Shown here: positions 9,187 to 16,058 of the stretch, one piece after another
How the letters are laid out: each line of letters starts with the position of its first letter
How positions within the stretch are numbered: the stretch's first letter is position 1
DNA from: JBHOQX01 sp042408595
GTDB lineage: Bacteria; Chloroflexota; Chloroflexia; Chloroflexales; Roseiflexaceae
Direction: 5' to 3'
Assembly (NCBI GenBank): GCA_042408595.1
Contig: JBHOQX010000007.1
Coordinates: forward strand, 1 to 17,560
DNA length: 17,560 nt
The notes under the pieces: model-generated
Told to the model about the DNA's origin: nothing
Database searches by the model: none
The model's input: only the letters and a program-made list of their open reading frames with translations
Program-made: the position numbers and the translations under genes

Positions 9187-9220
9187 CGGCTCCTCCGCGC
9201 TCCTCCGCCGCTGAAGCGGT

Positions 9221-9229
9221 AGTATACCA
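9221..9229 (-). promoter_or_regulatory. Extended -10 of the M50 protease gene
   Basis: The minus strand reads TGGTATACT, placing initiation near 9214 with a leader of roughly 28 bases. No -35 is evident. Confidence 0.5.
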
Positions 9230-9297
9230 CGCGAGCTCGGGGTGCGGCCCGTAACGCCGCGACGCTCCGGATCGTCCTCCCATGTACCACGGCCCGG

Positions 9298-9325
9298 TTG
9301 ACAGCCGGCCGCGCGCGCCTATAAT
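9298..9325 (+). promoter_or_regulatory. Consensus sigma-70 promoter of the ABC importer operon
   Basis: TTGACA (9298-9303) and TATAAT (9320-9325) are both perfect hexamers separated by 16 bases. Initiation near 9332 would leave a leader of about 120 bases before the binding-protein ATG. It is the best promoter match in the window and suggests strong expression. Confidence 0.7.
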
Positions 9326-9452
9326 GGCACGACCCGCTCACACTCCGCAGGCGTGCCGCCCGCACATGCCGCTCTCAGCGCCGCTAGCGCTGCGCAGCCC
9401 CGGCACGGCTACGGGCCGCGCGGTGATCCGTTGCGGTAGAAAGGAAGCGCAG

Positions 9453-11132
9453 ATGTCTCGTTCCATCATTGCCCCCCGCGCCATGGCGCTGCTCGCCGCC
9501 CTGGCCGCGCTGCTGGCCGCCTGCGGCGGCCAGCCCCCGGCCGCCGCGCCGACCCCCGCGCCCGGCGGCCAGGCCACCGCCGCCCCGGCCCCGCAGCCGA
9601 CCGCCGCCCCGGCGCTGCCGGAGGTCTCGCCGAAAGAGACGCTGGTCTTCGCCGCCGACCTGTCCGACCAGATCTCCATGGACCCGGCCGTTGCCTATGA
9701 GTTCGGCGGCATCCAGGTCGTCGGCAGCATCTACCAGACGCTCGTGACGCTTGAGCCAGGTGACCCAACGATCAAGCCGCTGCTGGCGACCAAATGGGAT
9801 GTCAAAGACAACGGCGACACCTGGACACTCACCTTCTCGCTCGATCCAAAGGCCAGATTCGCCAGCGGCAACCCGTTCACCGCCGCGGATGTCGTCTACT
9901 CGTGGGGACGGGTGCTCGATCTGAACAAGTCACCGGCCTTTCTGTTCACCGACGTCGCCGGCTTCAAGAGCAAGGATGCCTTCAAGGCGGTCGACCCGCA
10001 GACAGTGCAGGTGACGTTGCCGAAGACGACCAGCCCGCCGGTCTTCCTCTCGGTGCTGAGCTTCAGCGTCGCCGGGGTGGTCGAGAAGGCGGTGGTCGAA
10101 AAGAACGCCGGCAGCGACGTCGGCTCGACCTGGCTAAACGACCATTCCGCCGGCAGCGGGCCGTATGTCCTGACGAAGTGGGAGCGCAACACCCAGAACG
10201 TGCTCGACATGAACCCGAACTATTGGGGCACGCCGCCGGCGATCAAGCGCGTGATCATGCGCAACATCACCGAGCTGGCGAACCTCCAGTCGGCGGTCGA
10301 GACCGGCGATGCCGACATCGCCCAGGGCCTCGGCGCGGAGCAGGTGAAGGCGCTGGAAGGCAACCCGGACGTGCAGATCGTGAACGCGCCGACCACGCTG
10401 CTGGTCTACGCCGGCATGAACGCCAAGTCGCCGCCGCTGGACAAGCCAGAGGTGCGCCAGGCCATCCGCTACGCGGTCAACTACGACGAGATTAACACGC
10501 TACTCGGCGGCAACGGCAAGATCGTGCAGGAGATCATCCCGGAAGGGCTGTTCGGGCACACCGGGCTGAACCCGTTCAAGCAGGACCTCGCCAAGGCCAG
10601 GGACCTGCTGCTGACCGCCGGCGTGAAAGCGGGCACGGAGATCGAGTTCCTCGTCCCGGCCGGCCCGGCGCCGGGTGGGATCGAATGGGGCACGCTGGCC
10701 GCCAAAATCCAGGATGATGTTGGCAAGATCGGCCTGAAGCTGAACATCAAGCAGGTGCAACAGTCCGAACTGTTGAACGTCTACCGCGCGCAGAAGGCCC
10801 AGATGGTGCTGATCAACTGGGGGCCGGACTTCCCCGACCCGGACGGCAACGCCACGCCGTTCGCCAACTACGAGGCGAAGTCGATCGCCTGGCGCAACGC
10901 CTGGGAGGACAGGAAGGCGATCGAGCTGAGCAAGCAGGCGGCGATCGAGCAGGATCCAGCCAAACGGGCCGCGCTGTACAAGCAGTTGACCGAGTACGTG
11001 CAGAACGCCGGCCCGTACCTGATGCTCTACCAGCCGACCCGCGCCTTCGGCGTGCGCAAGAACATCAGCGGCTTCAAGTACGACGCCGCCAGCACGCCGA
11101 GCATCTGGTTCTGGAGGATCAGCAAGAGCTGA
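9453..11132 (+). CDS. ABC transporter family-5 extracellular solute-binding lipoprotein (peptide/opine/nickel type)
   Basis: This 559-residue lipoprotein has a signal peptide ending in LLAAC (Cys24) and a Pro/Ala-rich linker to about residue 60, typical of envelope-anchored binding proteins in Chloroflexota. The mature part has family-5 (DppA/OppA) features: LVFAADLSDQISMDPAVAYEFGG near the start, SIYQTLVTLEPGDPTIKPLLA, WTLTFSLDPKARFASGNPFTAADVVYSWGR, NPNYWGTPP, and VRQAIRYAVNYDEI. It captures the solute, most likely peptides or related compounds, and delivers it to the permeases downstream. Exact ligand cannot be read. ATG 9453 follows an AAGGAAG ribosome site and gives the proper signal peptide; the upstream frame has no support. 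It is followed by dppB-like and dppC-like genes on the same strand. Confidence 0.95.
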   Translation: MSRSIIAPRAMALLAALAALLAACGGQPPAAAPTPAPGGQATAAPAPQPTAAPALPEVSPKETLVFAADLSDQISMDPAVAYEFGGIQVVGSIYQTLVTLEPGDPTIKPLLATKWDVKDNGDTWTLTFSLDPKARFASGNPFTAADVVYSWGRVLDLNKSPAFLFTDVAGFKSKDAFKAVDPQTVQVTLPKTTSPPVFLSVLSFSVAGVVEKAVVEKNAGSDVGSTWLNDHSAGSGPYVLTKWERNTQNVLDMNPNYWGTPPAIKRVIMRNITELANLQSAVETGDADIAQGLGAEQVKALEGNPDVQIVNAPTTLLVYAGMNAKSPPLDKPEVRQAIRYAVNYDEINTLLGGNGKIVQEIIPEGLFGHTGLNPFKQDLAKARDLLLTAGVKAGTEIEFLVPAGPAPGGIEWGTLAAKIQDDVGKIGLKLNIKQVQQSELLNVYRAQKAQMVLINWGPDFPDPDGNATPFANYEAKSIAWRNAWEDRKAIELSKQAAIEQDPAKRAALYKQLTEYVQNAGPYLMLYQPTRAFGVRKNISGFKYDAASTPSIWFWRISKS

Positions 11133-11182
11133 CATAAAGAAGCTGTCTGAAACGGGGAGGTTTAGCGGGCGCAGCCCTCCAC

Positions 11183-11287
11183 GTGCAGCGTGCAACGTTG
11201 CACCTGCGCGCTTTGCCCGTTGCGCGCTCAACGCTACCCTTCGCAGAACAATGTGCATGGCAAACGCCAAACCTTGAACGCTGAACT
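11183..11287 (+). repeat. Degenerate 7-periodic leader before the DppB-type gene
   Basis: The sequence splits into 15 units of 7 bases, such as GTGCAGC, GTGCAAC, CTTTGCC, CGTTGCG, GCAAACG, CCAAACC, TTGAACG and CTGAACT. By hand count about half of positions agree between neighbouring units (49 of 98), against roughly a quarter expected. The 14-base perfect palindrome GTGCAACGTTGCAC lies at 11190-11203. The array ends 4 bases before the ATG at 11292 and takes the place of a ribosome site. Confidence 0.45.
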
Positions 11288-11291
11288 TCCC

Positions 11292-12299
11292 ATGGCCCGC
11301 TTCATCTTCCGCCGCCTGGCCGGCTTCGTCTTCGTCCTGCTGGGCGTGACGGTCATCACCTTCGCGCTGACGCAGATCGTGCCGGGCGATCCGGCGGTGA
11401 TCGCGCTCGGGCAGAACGCCCGCGAGGAGCAGATCCAGGCCTACCGCAAGGAGCTTGGGCTGGACCAGCCGGCGGTCGTGCAGTATCCCACCTACCTCCG
11501 GCGGCTGCTGCGCGGCGACCTCGGCACGTCCATCCGCACCCGCCGCCCCGTCGCCGATGACCTGCGCGACTACCTGCCGGCGACGATCGAGCTTTCGCTC
11601 GCGGCGATGCTGGTGGCCGTCGTGCTGGGGATCGGCCTGGGGGTGGTAGCGGCGCTGAACCGCAACGGCTGGGCCGACGCCGCGGCGCGGATCTTCGCGC
11701 TGGTCGGCGGCTCGCTGCCGATCTTTTTCGTCGCGCTGCTCGGGCTGGCGGTGTTGTACACCAGGCTGCGCTGGCTGCCCGGCCCGGGCCGCCTGGATGC
11801 GACGCTGACGCCGCCGGCGCGCATCACCGGCCTGTACACGGTGGATAGCCTGCTGACCGGCAATTGGGTGACGCTGCGCAACAGCCTGGCGCATCTGATC
11901 CTGCCGGCGCTGGTGCTCGGCTACTTCTCGACGGCGGTGATCCTCCGGATGACGCGCGCCGCGATGCTCGAAGTGCTGCATCAGGACTTCGTGCGGACGG
12001 CGCGGGCCAAGGGGCTGCGGGAGCGGACGGTCATCCTGCGCCACACGCTCAAGAACGCCATGCTGCCGGTGCTGACGACCATCGGTATCACCTTCGGCAG
12101 CCTGCTCTCCGGCGCAGTGCTGACCGAGACGATCTTCGCCTGGCCAGGACTGGGGCGCTACGCCACCGCCTCAGCGGTCAGCCTGGACTTCCCGGCGGTG
12201 ATGGGGGTGACGCTCGTGGCGGCAGTGGTCTATCCGCTGGCGAACCTGTTGGTCGATATCGGCTACCATGTGCTCGATCCGCGCGTCCGTGCGGGCTGA
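11292..12299 (+). CDS. ABC transporter permease, DppB/OppB type
   Basis: This 335-residue inner-membrane permease has an N-terminal segment (residues 5-29) with ARFIFRRLAGFVFVLLGVTVITF followed by the periplasmic stretch PGDPAVIALGQNA...LGLDQP, the standard DppB opening. Further hydrophobic segments lie at about 98-122, 134-156, 197-220, 260-282 and 303-325. The cytoplasmic EAA loop (DFVRTARAKGLRERTVILRHTLKNAMLPV, 232-260) contacts the ATPase. The product forms the translocation pore with the DppC-type protein. ATG 11292 is chosen by homology; no clear ribosome site precedes it, because the leader is 7-periodic repeat. It lies 159 bases after the binding-protein gene and is probably in the same operon. 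Confidence 0.95.
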   Translation: MARFIFRRLAGFVFVLLGVTVITFALTQIVPGDPAVIALGQNAREEQIQAYRKELGLDQPAVVQYPTYLRRLLRGDLGTSIRTRRPVADDLRDYLPATIELSLAAMLVAVVLGIGLGVVAALNRNGWADAAARIFALVGGSLPIFFVALLGLAVLYTRLRWLPGPGRLDATLTPPARITGLYTVDSLLTGNWVTLRNSLAHLILPALVLGYFSTAVILRMTRAAMLEVLHQDFVRTARAKGLRERTVILRHTLKNAMLPVLTTIGITFGSLLSGAVLTETIFAWPGLGRYATASAVSLDFPAVMGVTLVAAVVYPLANLLVDIGYHVLDPRVRAG

Positions 12300-12336
12300 G
12301 CGGTGAGGCTTTTCGCGCGAGCTCATCCACCGATGT

Positions 12337-12346
12337 GAGTCGACTC
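12337..12346. repeat. 10-bp perfect palindrome between the permease genes
   Basis: GAGTCGACTC sits in the 82-base gap between the two permease genes. It may be chance or a small regulatory dyad; no other support is seen. Confidence 0.2.
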
Positions 12347-12381
12347 GCCCGCGCGTGGGGCCGGCAGGCAGGAACGAAATC

Positions 12382-13275
12382 ATGGCCCTTGCCGAACAAA
12401 CCGCCACCGCCGACGCGGCCCAGCCGCTACCGGCCACGGGCCGGCGCTCGGCGCTGCGGGGCGTGCTGCGTCAGCCGGCGATCATCGCCGGGCTGGTGAT
12501 CCTGCTGGTTTGCGTGCTGGCCGCGCTGCTCGCGCCGGCTATCAGCCCCTACGACCCGCTGGAGCAGAACATTAGCCAGAGCCTGCGCCCACCCTCCGCC
12601 AGCCACCCGTTCGGCACCGATAAGCTCGGGCGCGACATCTTCAGCCGCATCCTCTACGGCGCGCGCCTCTCGCTGATCGTCGGGCTGGCGGTCGTCGCCG
12701 CCGCTGCGCTGCTCGGCACAGCGGTGGGGCTGCTGGCCGGGTACCTCGGCGGCTGGGCCGACGAGGCGATGATGCGCGTCACCGACATCTTTTTCGCCTT
12801 CCCCGGCCTGATCCTGGCGATGGCGATCGCCGGGGCGCTCGGCCCGAGCCTGCGGAACGCCCTGATCGCGATCATCGTCGTGACCTGGCCGGTTTACGCC
12901 CGGCTGGTGCGCGGGCAGACGCTGGCGCTCAAGGAGCGTGAGTTCATCCAGGCGGCGCACGCGCTCGGCGTACCGCAAAGCCGGATCATCGCGCGCCACC
13001 TGCTGCCGAACACGTTCAGCCCGCTGCTGGTGCAGGCGTCGTTCGACCTGGGCGCGGCGATTCTGTCGGTCGCCGGGCTGTCGTTCATCGGCTTCGGCGC
13101 GCAGCCGCCCACGCCGGAGTGGGGCGTGATGGTGAGCGAGGGGCGCAATTATATGGCGACGCAGTGGTGGCTGGCGACCTTCCCGGCCCTGGCGATCCTG
13201 CTGATCGTCCTGTCGTTCAACCTGCTGGGCGACGGCCTGCGCGACCTGCTCGACCCGCGGCTGCGGGGGCGGTAA
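12382..13275 (+). CDS. ABC transporter permease, DppC/OppC type
   Basis: This 297-residue permease has an OppC-type N-terminal helix (about 33-54) followed by the signature HPFGTDKLGRDIFSRILYGARLSL (75-98). Further segments lie at about 98-122, 137-153, 159-175, 222-240 and 268-284. The EAA loop EFIQAAHALGVPQSRIIARHLLPN (187-210) is the ATPase contact, and the tail DGLRDLLDPRLRGR is typical. It pairs with the DppB-type protein. ATG 12382 follows AGGAA with 7 bases spacing; an in-frame ATG at 12355 lacks such a site. No DppD/DppF ATPase gene follows; an O-methyltransferase begins 19 bases after the stop, so the ATPase must be supplied from elsewhere. Confidence 0.95.
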   Translation: MALAEQTATADAAQPLPATGRRSALRGVLRQPAIIAGLVILLVCVLAALLAPAISPYDPLEQNISQSLRPPSASHPFGTDKLGRDIFSRILYGARLSLIVGLAVVAAAALLGTAVGLLAGYLGGWADEAMMRVTDIFFAFPGLILAMAIAGALGPSLRNALIAIIVVTWPVYARLVRGQTLALKEREFIQAAHALGVPQSRIIARHLLPNTFSPLLVQASFDLGAAILSVAGLSFIGFGAQPPTPEWGVMVSEGRNYMATQWWLATFPALAILLIVLSFNLLGDGLRDLLDPRLRGR

Positions 13276-13294
13276 GTTTCATGGAAAACCAGCC

Positions 13295-13960
13295 ATGCAT
13301 GACGATACCTGGGCCGCGGTCGACGACTACTTCAACGCGTTGCTCATCCCGCCCGACCCGGCGCTCCATGCCGCCCTGGCGGCCAGCGACGCGGCCGGCC
13401 TCCCGCCGCACCACGTCGCGCCGAACCAGGGCAAACTGCTCTATCTCCTGGCGCGGCTGATGGGCGCACGCGCCATCCTGGAGATCGGCACGCTCGGCGG
13501 CTACAGCACGATCTGGCTCGCCCGGGCGCTCCCGCCCGGCGGCCGCATCGTCACGCTGGAGGCCGACCCGGCGCACGCCGCCGTCGCCCGGGAGAACCTG
13601 GCCCGCGCTGGCCTGCGCGACGTGGTGAAGCTGCGCCTGGGGCCGGCGCTCGAGACGCTGCCGCGGCTCGCCGCCGAAGGGCGCGGCCCGTTCGACATGA
13701 TCGTCCTCGACGCGGACAAGCCGAACAACCCGGCCTACCTCGACTGGGCGCTGCGGCTCGCCCGCCCCGGCACGCTGATCGTCGCCGACAATGTCGTGCG
13801 CGGCGGCGCGGTGCTGGATGCCGCTGGCGACGTGAGCGTGCAGGGCATCCGCCGCTTCGCCGCGCGGCTCGCCGCCGAGCCGCGCCTCAGCGCCACTGCC
13901 ATCCAGACCGTTGGCGGCAAGGGGTACGATGGGTTTGTGCTGGCGCTGGTCGAGGCATGA
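13295..13960 (+). CDS. SAM-dependent O-methyltransferase (COMT-like, Methyltransf_3 type)
   Basis: This 221-residue protein is a class-I Rossmann methyltransferase. Motif I is EIGTLGGYST (63-72), the acidic end of strand 2 is TLEADP (87-92), and the metal-site residues typical of cation-dependent catechol/caffeoyl-CoA O-methyltransferases appear as VLDADKPNN (137-145) and ADNVV (164-168). It transfers a methyl group from SAM to a hydroxyl, usually of a catechol-like small molecule, with Mg2+; the acceptor here is unknown. The start at 13295 is preferred by homology (out of frame with the ATG at 13281); only a weak GGAA lies upstream. The short spacing after dppC suggests cotranscription with the importer, which may or may not mean a shared substrate. 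Confidence 0.9.
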   Translation: MHDDTWAAVDDYFNALLIPPDPALHAALAASDAAGLPPHHVAPNQGKLLYLLARLMGARAILEIGTLGGYSTIWLARALPPGGRIVTLEADPAHAAVARENLARAGLRDVVKLRLGPALETLPRLAAEGRGPFDMIVLDADKPNNPAYLDWALRLARPGTLIVADNVVRGGAVLDAAGDVSVQGIRRFAARLAAEPRLSATAIQTVGGKGYDGFVLALVEA

Positions 13961-14025
13961 ATGCGGCGGGCGAATGCGTGTCCTATGACTGGAGTATCCT
14001 TGGGGCATCTCGTTCAGGCAGCCAC

Positions 14026-14565
14026 TCAACGCATGCTCGCCCCCAACCCCATCCGATAGACGAGCATTCCACCATCGAACCGGGCGGTGTACGGCTGCGG
14101 GCTCCGCGCGAAGAGGCGTCGGATGCCGGCGTTCTCGAGCAGCGTGACCGCCTGCAGCGTTGCGATGCCCCGCGCGCCCAGCGCCTCGACCAGCGCGCTG
14201 GCGAGCGCCCGCCCGATCCCGCGCCGCTGCCAGGCATCCGCCACCACCAGCGCCACCTCGGCGACGCCCGGCTCGCGCCCATCCGGCGCGTATTCGCCGA
14301 TGCCGACCAGCCGCTCGCCATCCGACCCCGGTAGCAGCGCCACCATCGCGCCGCGCCCATCGCCGCCGGCCACCAGGCGCTCCGCCTCGCGCCACGCCAG
14401 CGCCGGCGGCAGGCCTGGCAGGGGGAGCAGATAGCGCAGGTAGATGCTGCGCCCGGAGAGGCCGGCGAGCATCCCGGCGATCGCCGCCGCGTCGCCGGGG
14501 CGCGCCGGGCGCAGGCGTAGTGGTCCGGCGGTTTCGCCGGGAGCGGGACGTTGGTTATCCAGCAT
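14026..14565 (-). CDS. GNAT-family N-acetyltransferase
   Basis: This 179-residue protein begins its fold at LRLRPARPGDAAAIAGMLAGLS. The acetyl-CoA loop QRRGIGRA (113-120) follows the strand EVALVVADAW. The N-terminal segment LSGRSIYLRYLLPLP resembles the family of stand-alone GNAT domains related to Pat-type protein acetyltransferases, but a small-molecule substrate is equally possible. ATG 14565 is well supported by GGAGGAA five bases upstream; upstream frame sequence lies inside the thioesterase gene's shadow. It is the third gene of an apparent operon behind tetR and the thioesterase, with a 59-base gap. It converges on the O-methyltransferase, 65 bases away, with no terminator visible between them. 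Confidence 0.87.
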   Translation of the reverse strand: MLDNQRPAPGETAGPLRLRPARPGDAAAIAGMLAGLSGRSIYLRYLLPLPGLPPALAWREAERLVAGGDGRGAMVALLPGSDGERLVGIGEYAPDGREPGVAEVALVVADAWQRRGIGRALASALVEALGARGIATLQAVTLLENAGIRRLFARSPQPYTARFDGGMLVYRMGLGASMR

Positions 14566-14624
14566 GGGCCTTCCTCCGGGGGGGGCACCGCCTGCGATGG
14601 TAAGAGGCGCCAGAGACCGCCCCG

Positions 14625-15137
14625 CTACCGTTGCCCTCCGCCAGCGCCGCGCAGCAGCAGGCAGGTCGTCGTTGCATGGGCGTAGAGCCGCCCGGCGGCG
14701 TCGGTCACGCGCGCTTCGGCCGTCGCCACGCGTGCTCCGAGGTGCAGCACCCGACCTTCGCATGTGACCTGCCCGGTCTCCACCGTGAGCGGCCGGACCA
14801 GGTTCACCTTCAACTCCAGGGTTGTATAACCATCGCCGGCGGGCAAGGCGCTGTGCACGGCGCACCCCATGGCCGAGTCGCACAGCGTCGCCGCCAAACC
14901 GCCGTGGACGGATCCGATCGGGTTGTAGTGGAACTCGGCCGGCGTCACGGCAAAAACCACGCGTCCGGCCTCAGCTTCGACAAACTCGATCGCCAGCAAG
15001 CGCATGATCGGTGGGTCGGGCAGATCGCCGCGCTGCATCGCCTGCAGGTACTCCAACCCGCTCATGGTGCGCGCCGCCCGCGCGCCGGGGCGCGGATCAT
15101 CCCAGGTCACCGTGCGGCTCCGTTCGGATATGTGCAT
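14625..15137 (-). CDS. PaaI-type hotdog-fold thioesterase
   Basis: This 170-residue protein has the hotdog signature NPIGSVHGGLAATLCDSAMG (72-91). His78-Gly-Gly and Asp87 are the usual catalytic-site region of PaaI-like acyl-CoA thioesterases. A strand ELKVNLVRPL (108-117) is the second family hallmark. It should hydrolyse acyl- or aryl-CoA esters in the cytoplasm, probably as a multimer. The N-terminal ~25 residues precede the conserved part (SGLEYLQAMQRGDLPDPP), and an alternative start at Met25 is possible, but ATG 15137 has a GGGAGAT ribosome site 6 bases upstream. It lies 33 bases after tetR on the same strand and is a candidate for TetR-controlled coexpression. Confidence 0.9.
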   Translation of the reverse strand: MHISERSRTVTWDDPRPGARAARTMSGLEYLQAMQRGDLPDPPIMRLLAIEFVEAEAGRVVFAVTPAEFHYNPIGSVHGGLAATLCDSAMGCAVHSALPAGDGYTTLELKVNLVRPLTVETGQVTCEGRVLHLGARVATAEARVTDAAGRLYAHATTTCLLLRGAGGGQR

Positions 15138-15170
15138 ACGTGATCTCCCGCGGTGCTGGCGCGCAGCACC

Positions 15171-15776
15171 CTACACCTTAGCGTCGTTCTCCTCAAGCGA
15201 CGCGACGTACGCGCACAGGTGCGCGCGCACTCGTTCCAAGTACGTCGGGTCGTCGTAGAGCTTGCTGAGCATCAGCCCGCCTTCCAGTGCGGCGATCATG
15301 ACCGTCGCCACCTCGCGCGGGCTGATATCCGCCCGGAGTTCGCCGCGCGCCATGCCGTCCTTCACCGCCCGCCCGATCATCCGGTGCCAGTCGGTCATCG
15401 CGGCGCGGGCCCGCTCGCGCAGCGGCGAGTCGCTGTCGTCGGTCTCGACGGCGGTGTTGAGCACCGGGCAGCCGCCGGGCAGGCGCGGCGCGCGCACGTG
15501 GGCCTCGAACACCTGTACCACCGCCAGCAGCTTGCCGGCGGCGCGCTCCTCGGCGGCCATCGCCTCGGCGAACTGCCGCCCGATCAGCTCGACGGCGTAG
15601 TCGAACGCCGCGGTGGCGAGCGCCTCCTTGCTGGGGAAATGGTTGTAGATCCCGCCCTTCTCCAGCCCGGTCGCCCGCGTCAACTCCCCCATGGAGGTGC
15701 CGGCGTACCCGTGGGTGTTGAACACCCCCGCCGCCCGCTCGACGATCCGCCGGCGCGTCTGCTCGCCCTTCGACAT
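15171..15776 (-). CDS. TetR/AcrR-family transcriptional repressor
   Basis: This 201-residue protein has an N-terminal TetR DNA-binding domain: TRRRIVERAAGVFNTHGYAGTSMGELTRATGLEKGGIYNHFPSKEAL at 7-53, with the recognition helix around LEKGGIYNHF. The C-terminal ligand domain carries GGCPVLNTAVETDDSDSPLRER, a feature of a TetR subgroup that includes several acyl-CoA or aromatic-compound responders (from memory), so an acyl-CoA-like inducer is possible but unproven. It is the first gene of the tetR-thioesterase-GNAT operon. The candidate operator at 15795-15808 covers its predicted transcription start, pointing to autorepression. The start is ATG 15776; GAGGTGGGG just upstream could serve as ribosome site. 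Confidence 0.9.
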   Translation of the reverse strand: MSKGEQTRRRIVERAAGVFNTHGYAGTSMGELTRATGLEKGGIYNHFPSKEALATAAFDYAVELIGRQFAEAMAAEERAAGKLLAVVQVFEAHVRAPRLPGGCPVLNTAVETDDSDSPLRERARAAMTDWHRMIGRAVKDGMARGELRADISPREVATVMIAALEGGLMLSKLYDDPTYLERVRAHLCAYVASLEENDAKV

Positions 15777-15794
15777 AACCCCACCTCAGAAAAT

Positions 15795-15808
15795 ACCGAC
15801 CGTTCTGT
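15795..15808. promoter_or_regulatory. Candidate TetR operator
   Basis: ACCGACCGTTCTGT is an imperfect 14-base palindrome (10 of 14 positions symmetric), similar in form to many TetR-family sites (ACCGACCG half-site). It lies at the predicted transcription start of tetR, between the -10 and the ATG. Confidence 0.45.
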
Positions 15809-15814
15809 TTTTTT

Positions 15815-15843
15815 ATGATACACCCTCCAGTGGGCTGCGTCAA
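15815..15843 (-). promoter_or_regulatory. Sigma-70 promoter of the tetR operon
   Basis: On the minus strand TTGACG (15843-15838) and TATCAT (15820-15815) are separated by 17 bases. Initiation would fall near 15808, inside the candidate TetR operator, with a leader of about 32 bases. Confidence 0.55.
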
Positions 15844-15924
15844 CTCCGCCTCTGGTCTGATCTCATGCGGCCAGGGGTCAGTCGTACCGGCGCCCGGGAG
15901 TGGAGGAGTTTCAAAACCTTCTAG

Positions 15925-15953
15925 TTGACAAACCAAAGATATTAGTGTAGTCT
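15925..15953 (+). promoter_or_regulatory. Sigma-70 promoter of the DUF2470-nitroreductase gene
   Basis: TTGACA (15925-15930) is followed after 17 bases by TAGTCT (15948-15953), a moderate -10. It lies in an AT-rich island. The -10 is embedded in the TTAG/CTAA half-site cluster, so a bound regulator would block it. Confidence 0.5.
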
Positions 15954-15968
15954 AATACAAACAATTAG
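15940..15968. promoter_or_regulatory. Clustered TTAG/CTAA half-sites, DtxR/IdeR-like box candidate
   Basis: TATTAG (15940-15945), CTAATA (15952-15957) and ATTAG (15964-15968) alternate in orientation about 11-12 bases apart, or one helical turn. The 19 bases at 15942-15960 (TTAGTGTAGTCTAATACAA) agree with the DtxR consensus TTAGGTTAGSCTAACCTAA at 13 positions by hand comparison. The site overlaps the -10 of the downstream gene. Which regulator binds is unknown. Confidence 0.4.
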
Positions 15969-16001
15969 GGTGTTCCGAATATTTCGCGGCAGCGCTGGCG
16001 T

Positions 16002-16037
16002 GCAACCGCGGCCGGCGCCCGGCTTGTCCGCGGTTGC
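16002..16037 (+). promoter_or_regulatory. Leader hairpin before the DUF2470-nitroreductase gene
   Basis: GCAACCGCGG (16002-16011) and CCGCGGTTGC (16028-16037) form a perfect 10-bp stem. The loop can form a further GCCGG/CCGGC-type stem. The hairpin ends 9 bases before the GGAAGG ribosome site. No run of T follows, so it is not a standard terminator; an effect on translation or RNA stability is possible. Confidence 0.45.
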
Positions 16038-16058
16038 TCAATGTCTGGAAGGCTCCTC

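Noticed and set aside
5768..9283. A minus-strand open frame of 1171 codons spanning three genes
   Set aside because: It runs antisense through the aminotransferase-fold gene and PPK2 and overlaps the M50 protease gene in another frame. All three have clear catalytic motifs. The long frame is an effect of high GC at third codon positions and has no recognisable domain.
13281..13460. Frame from ATG 13281 (MENQPCMT...) after dppC
   Set aside because: It is out of frame with the well-supported O-methyltransferase starting at 13295 and becomes a low-complexity shadow.
16041..16058. Upstream ATG at 16041 as start of the fusion protein
   Set aside because: It lies 3 bases from the hairpin without a ribosome site, while ATG 16059 has GGAAGG at proper spacing; the six extra residues are not part of the domain.
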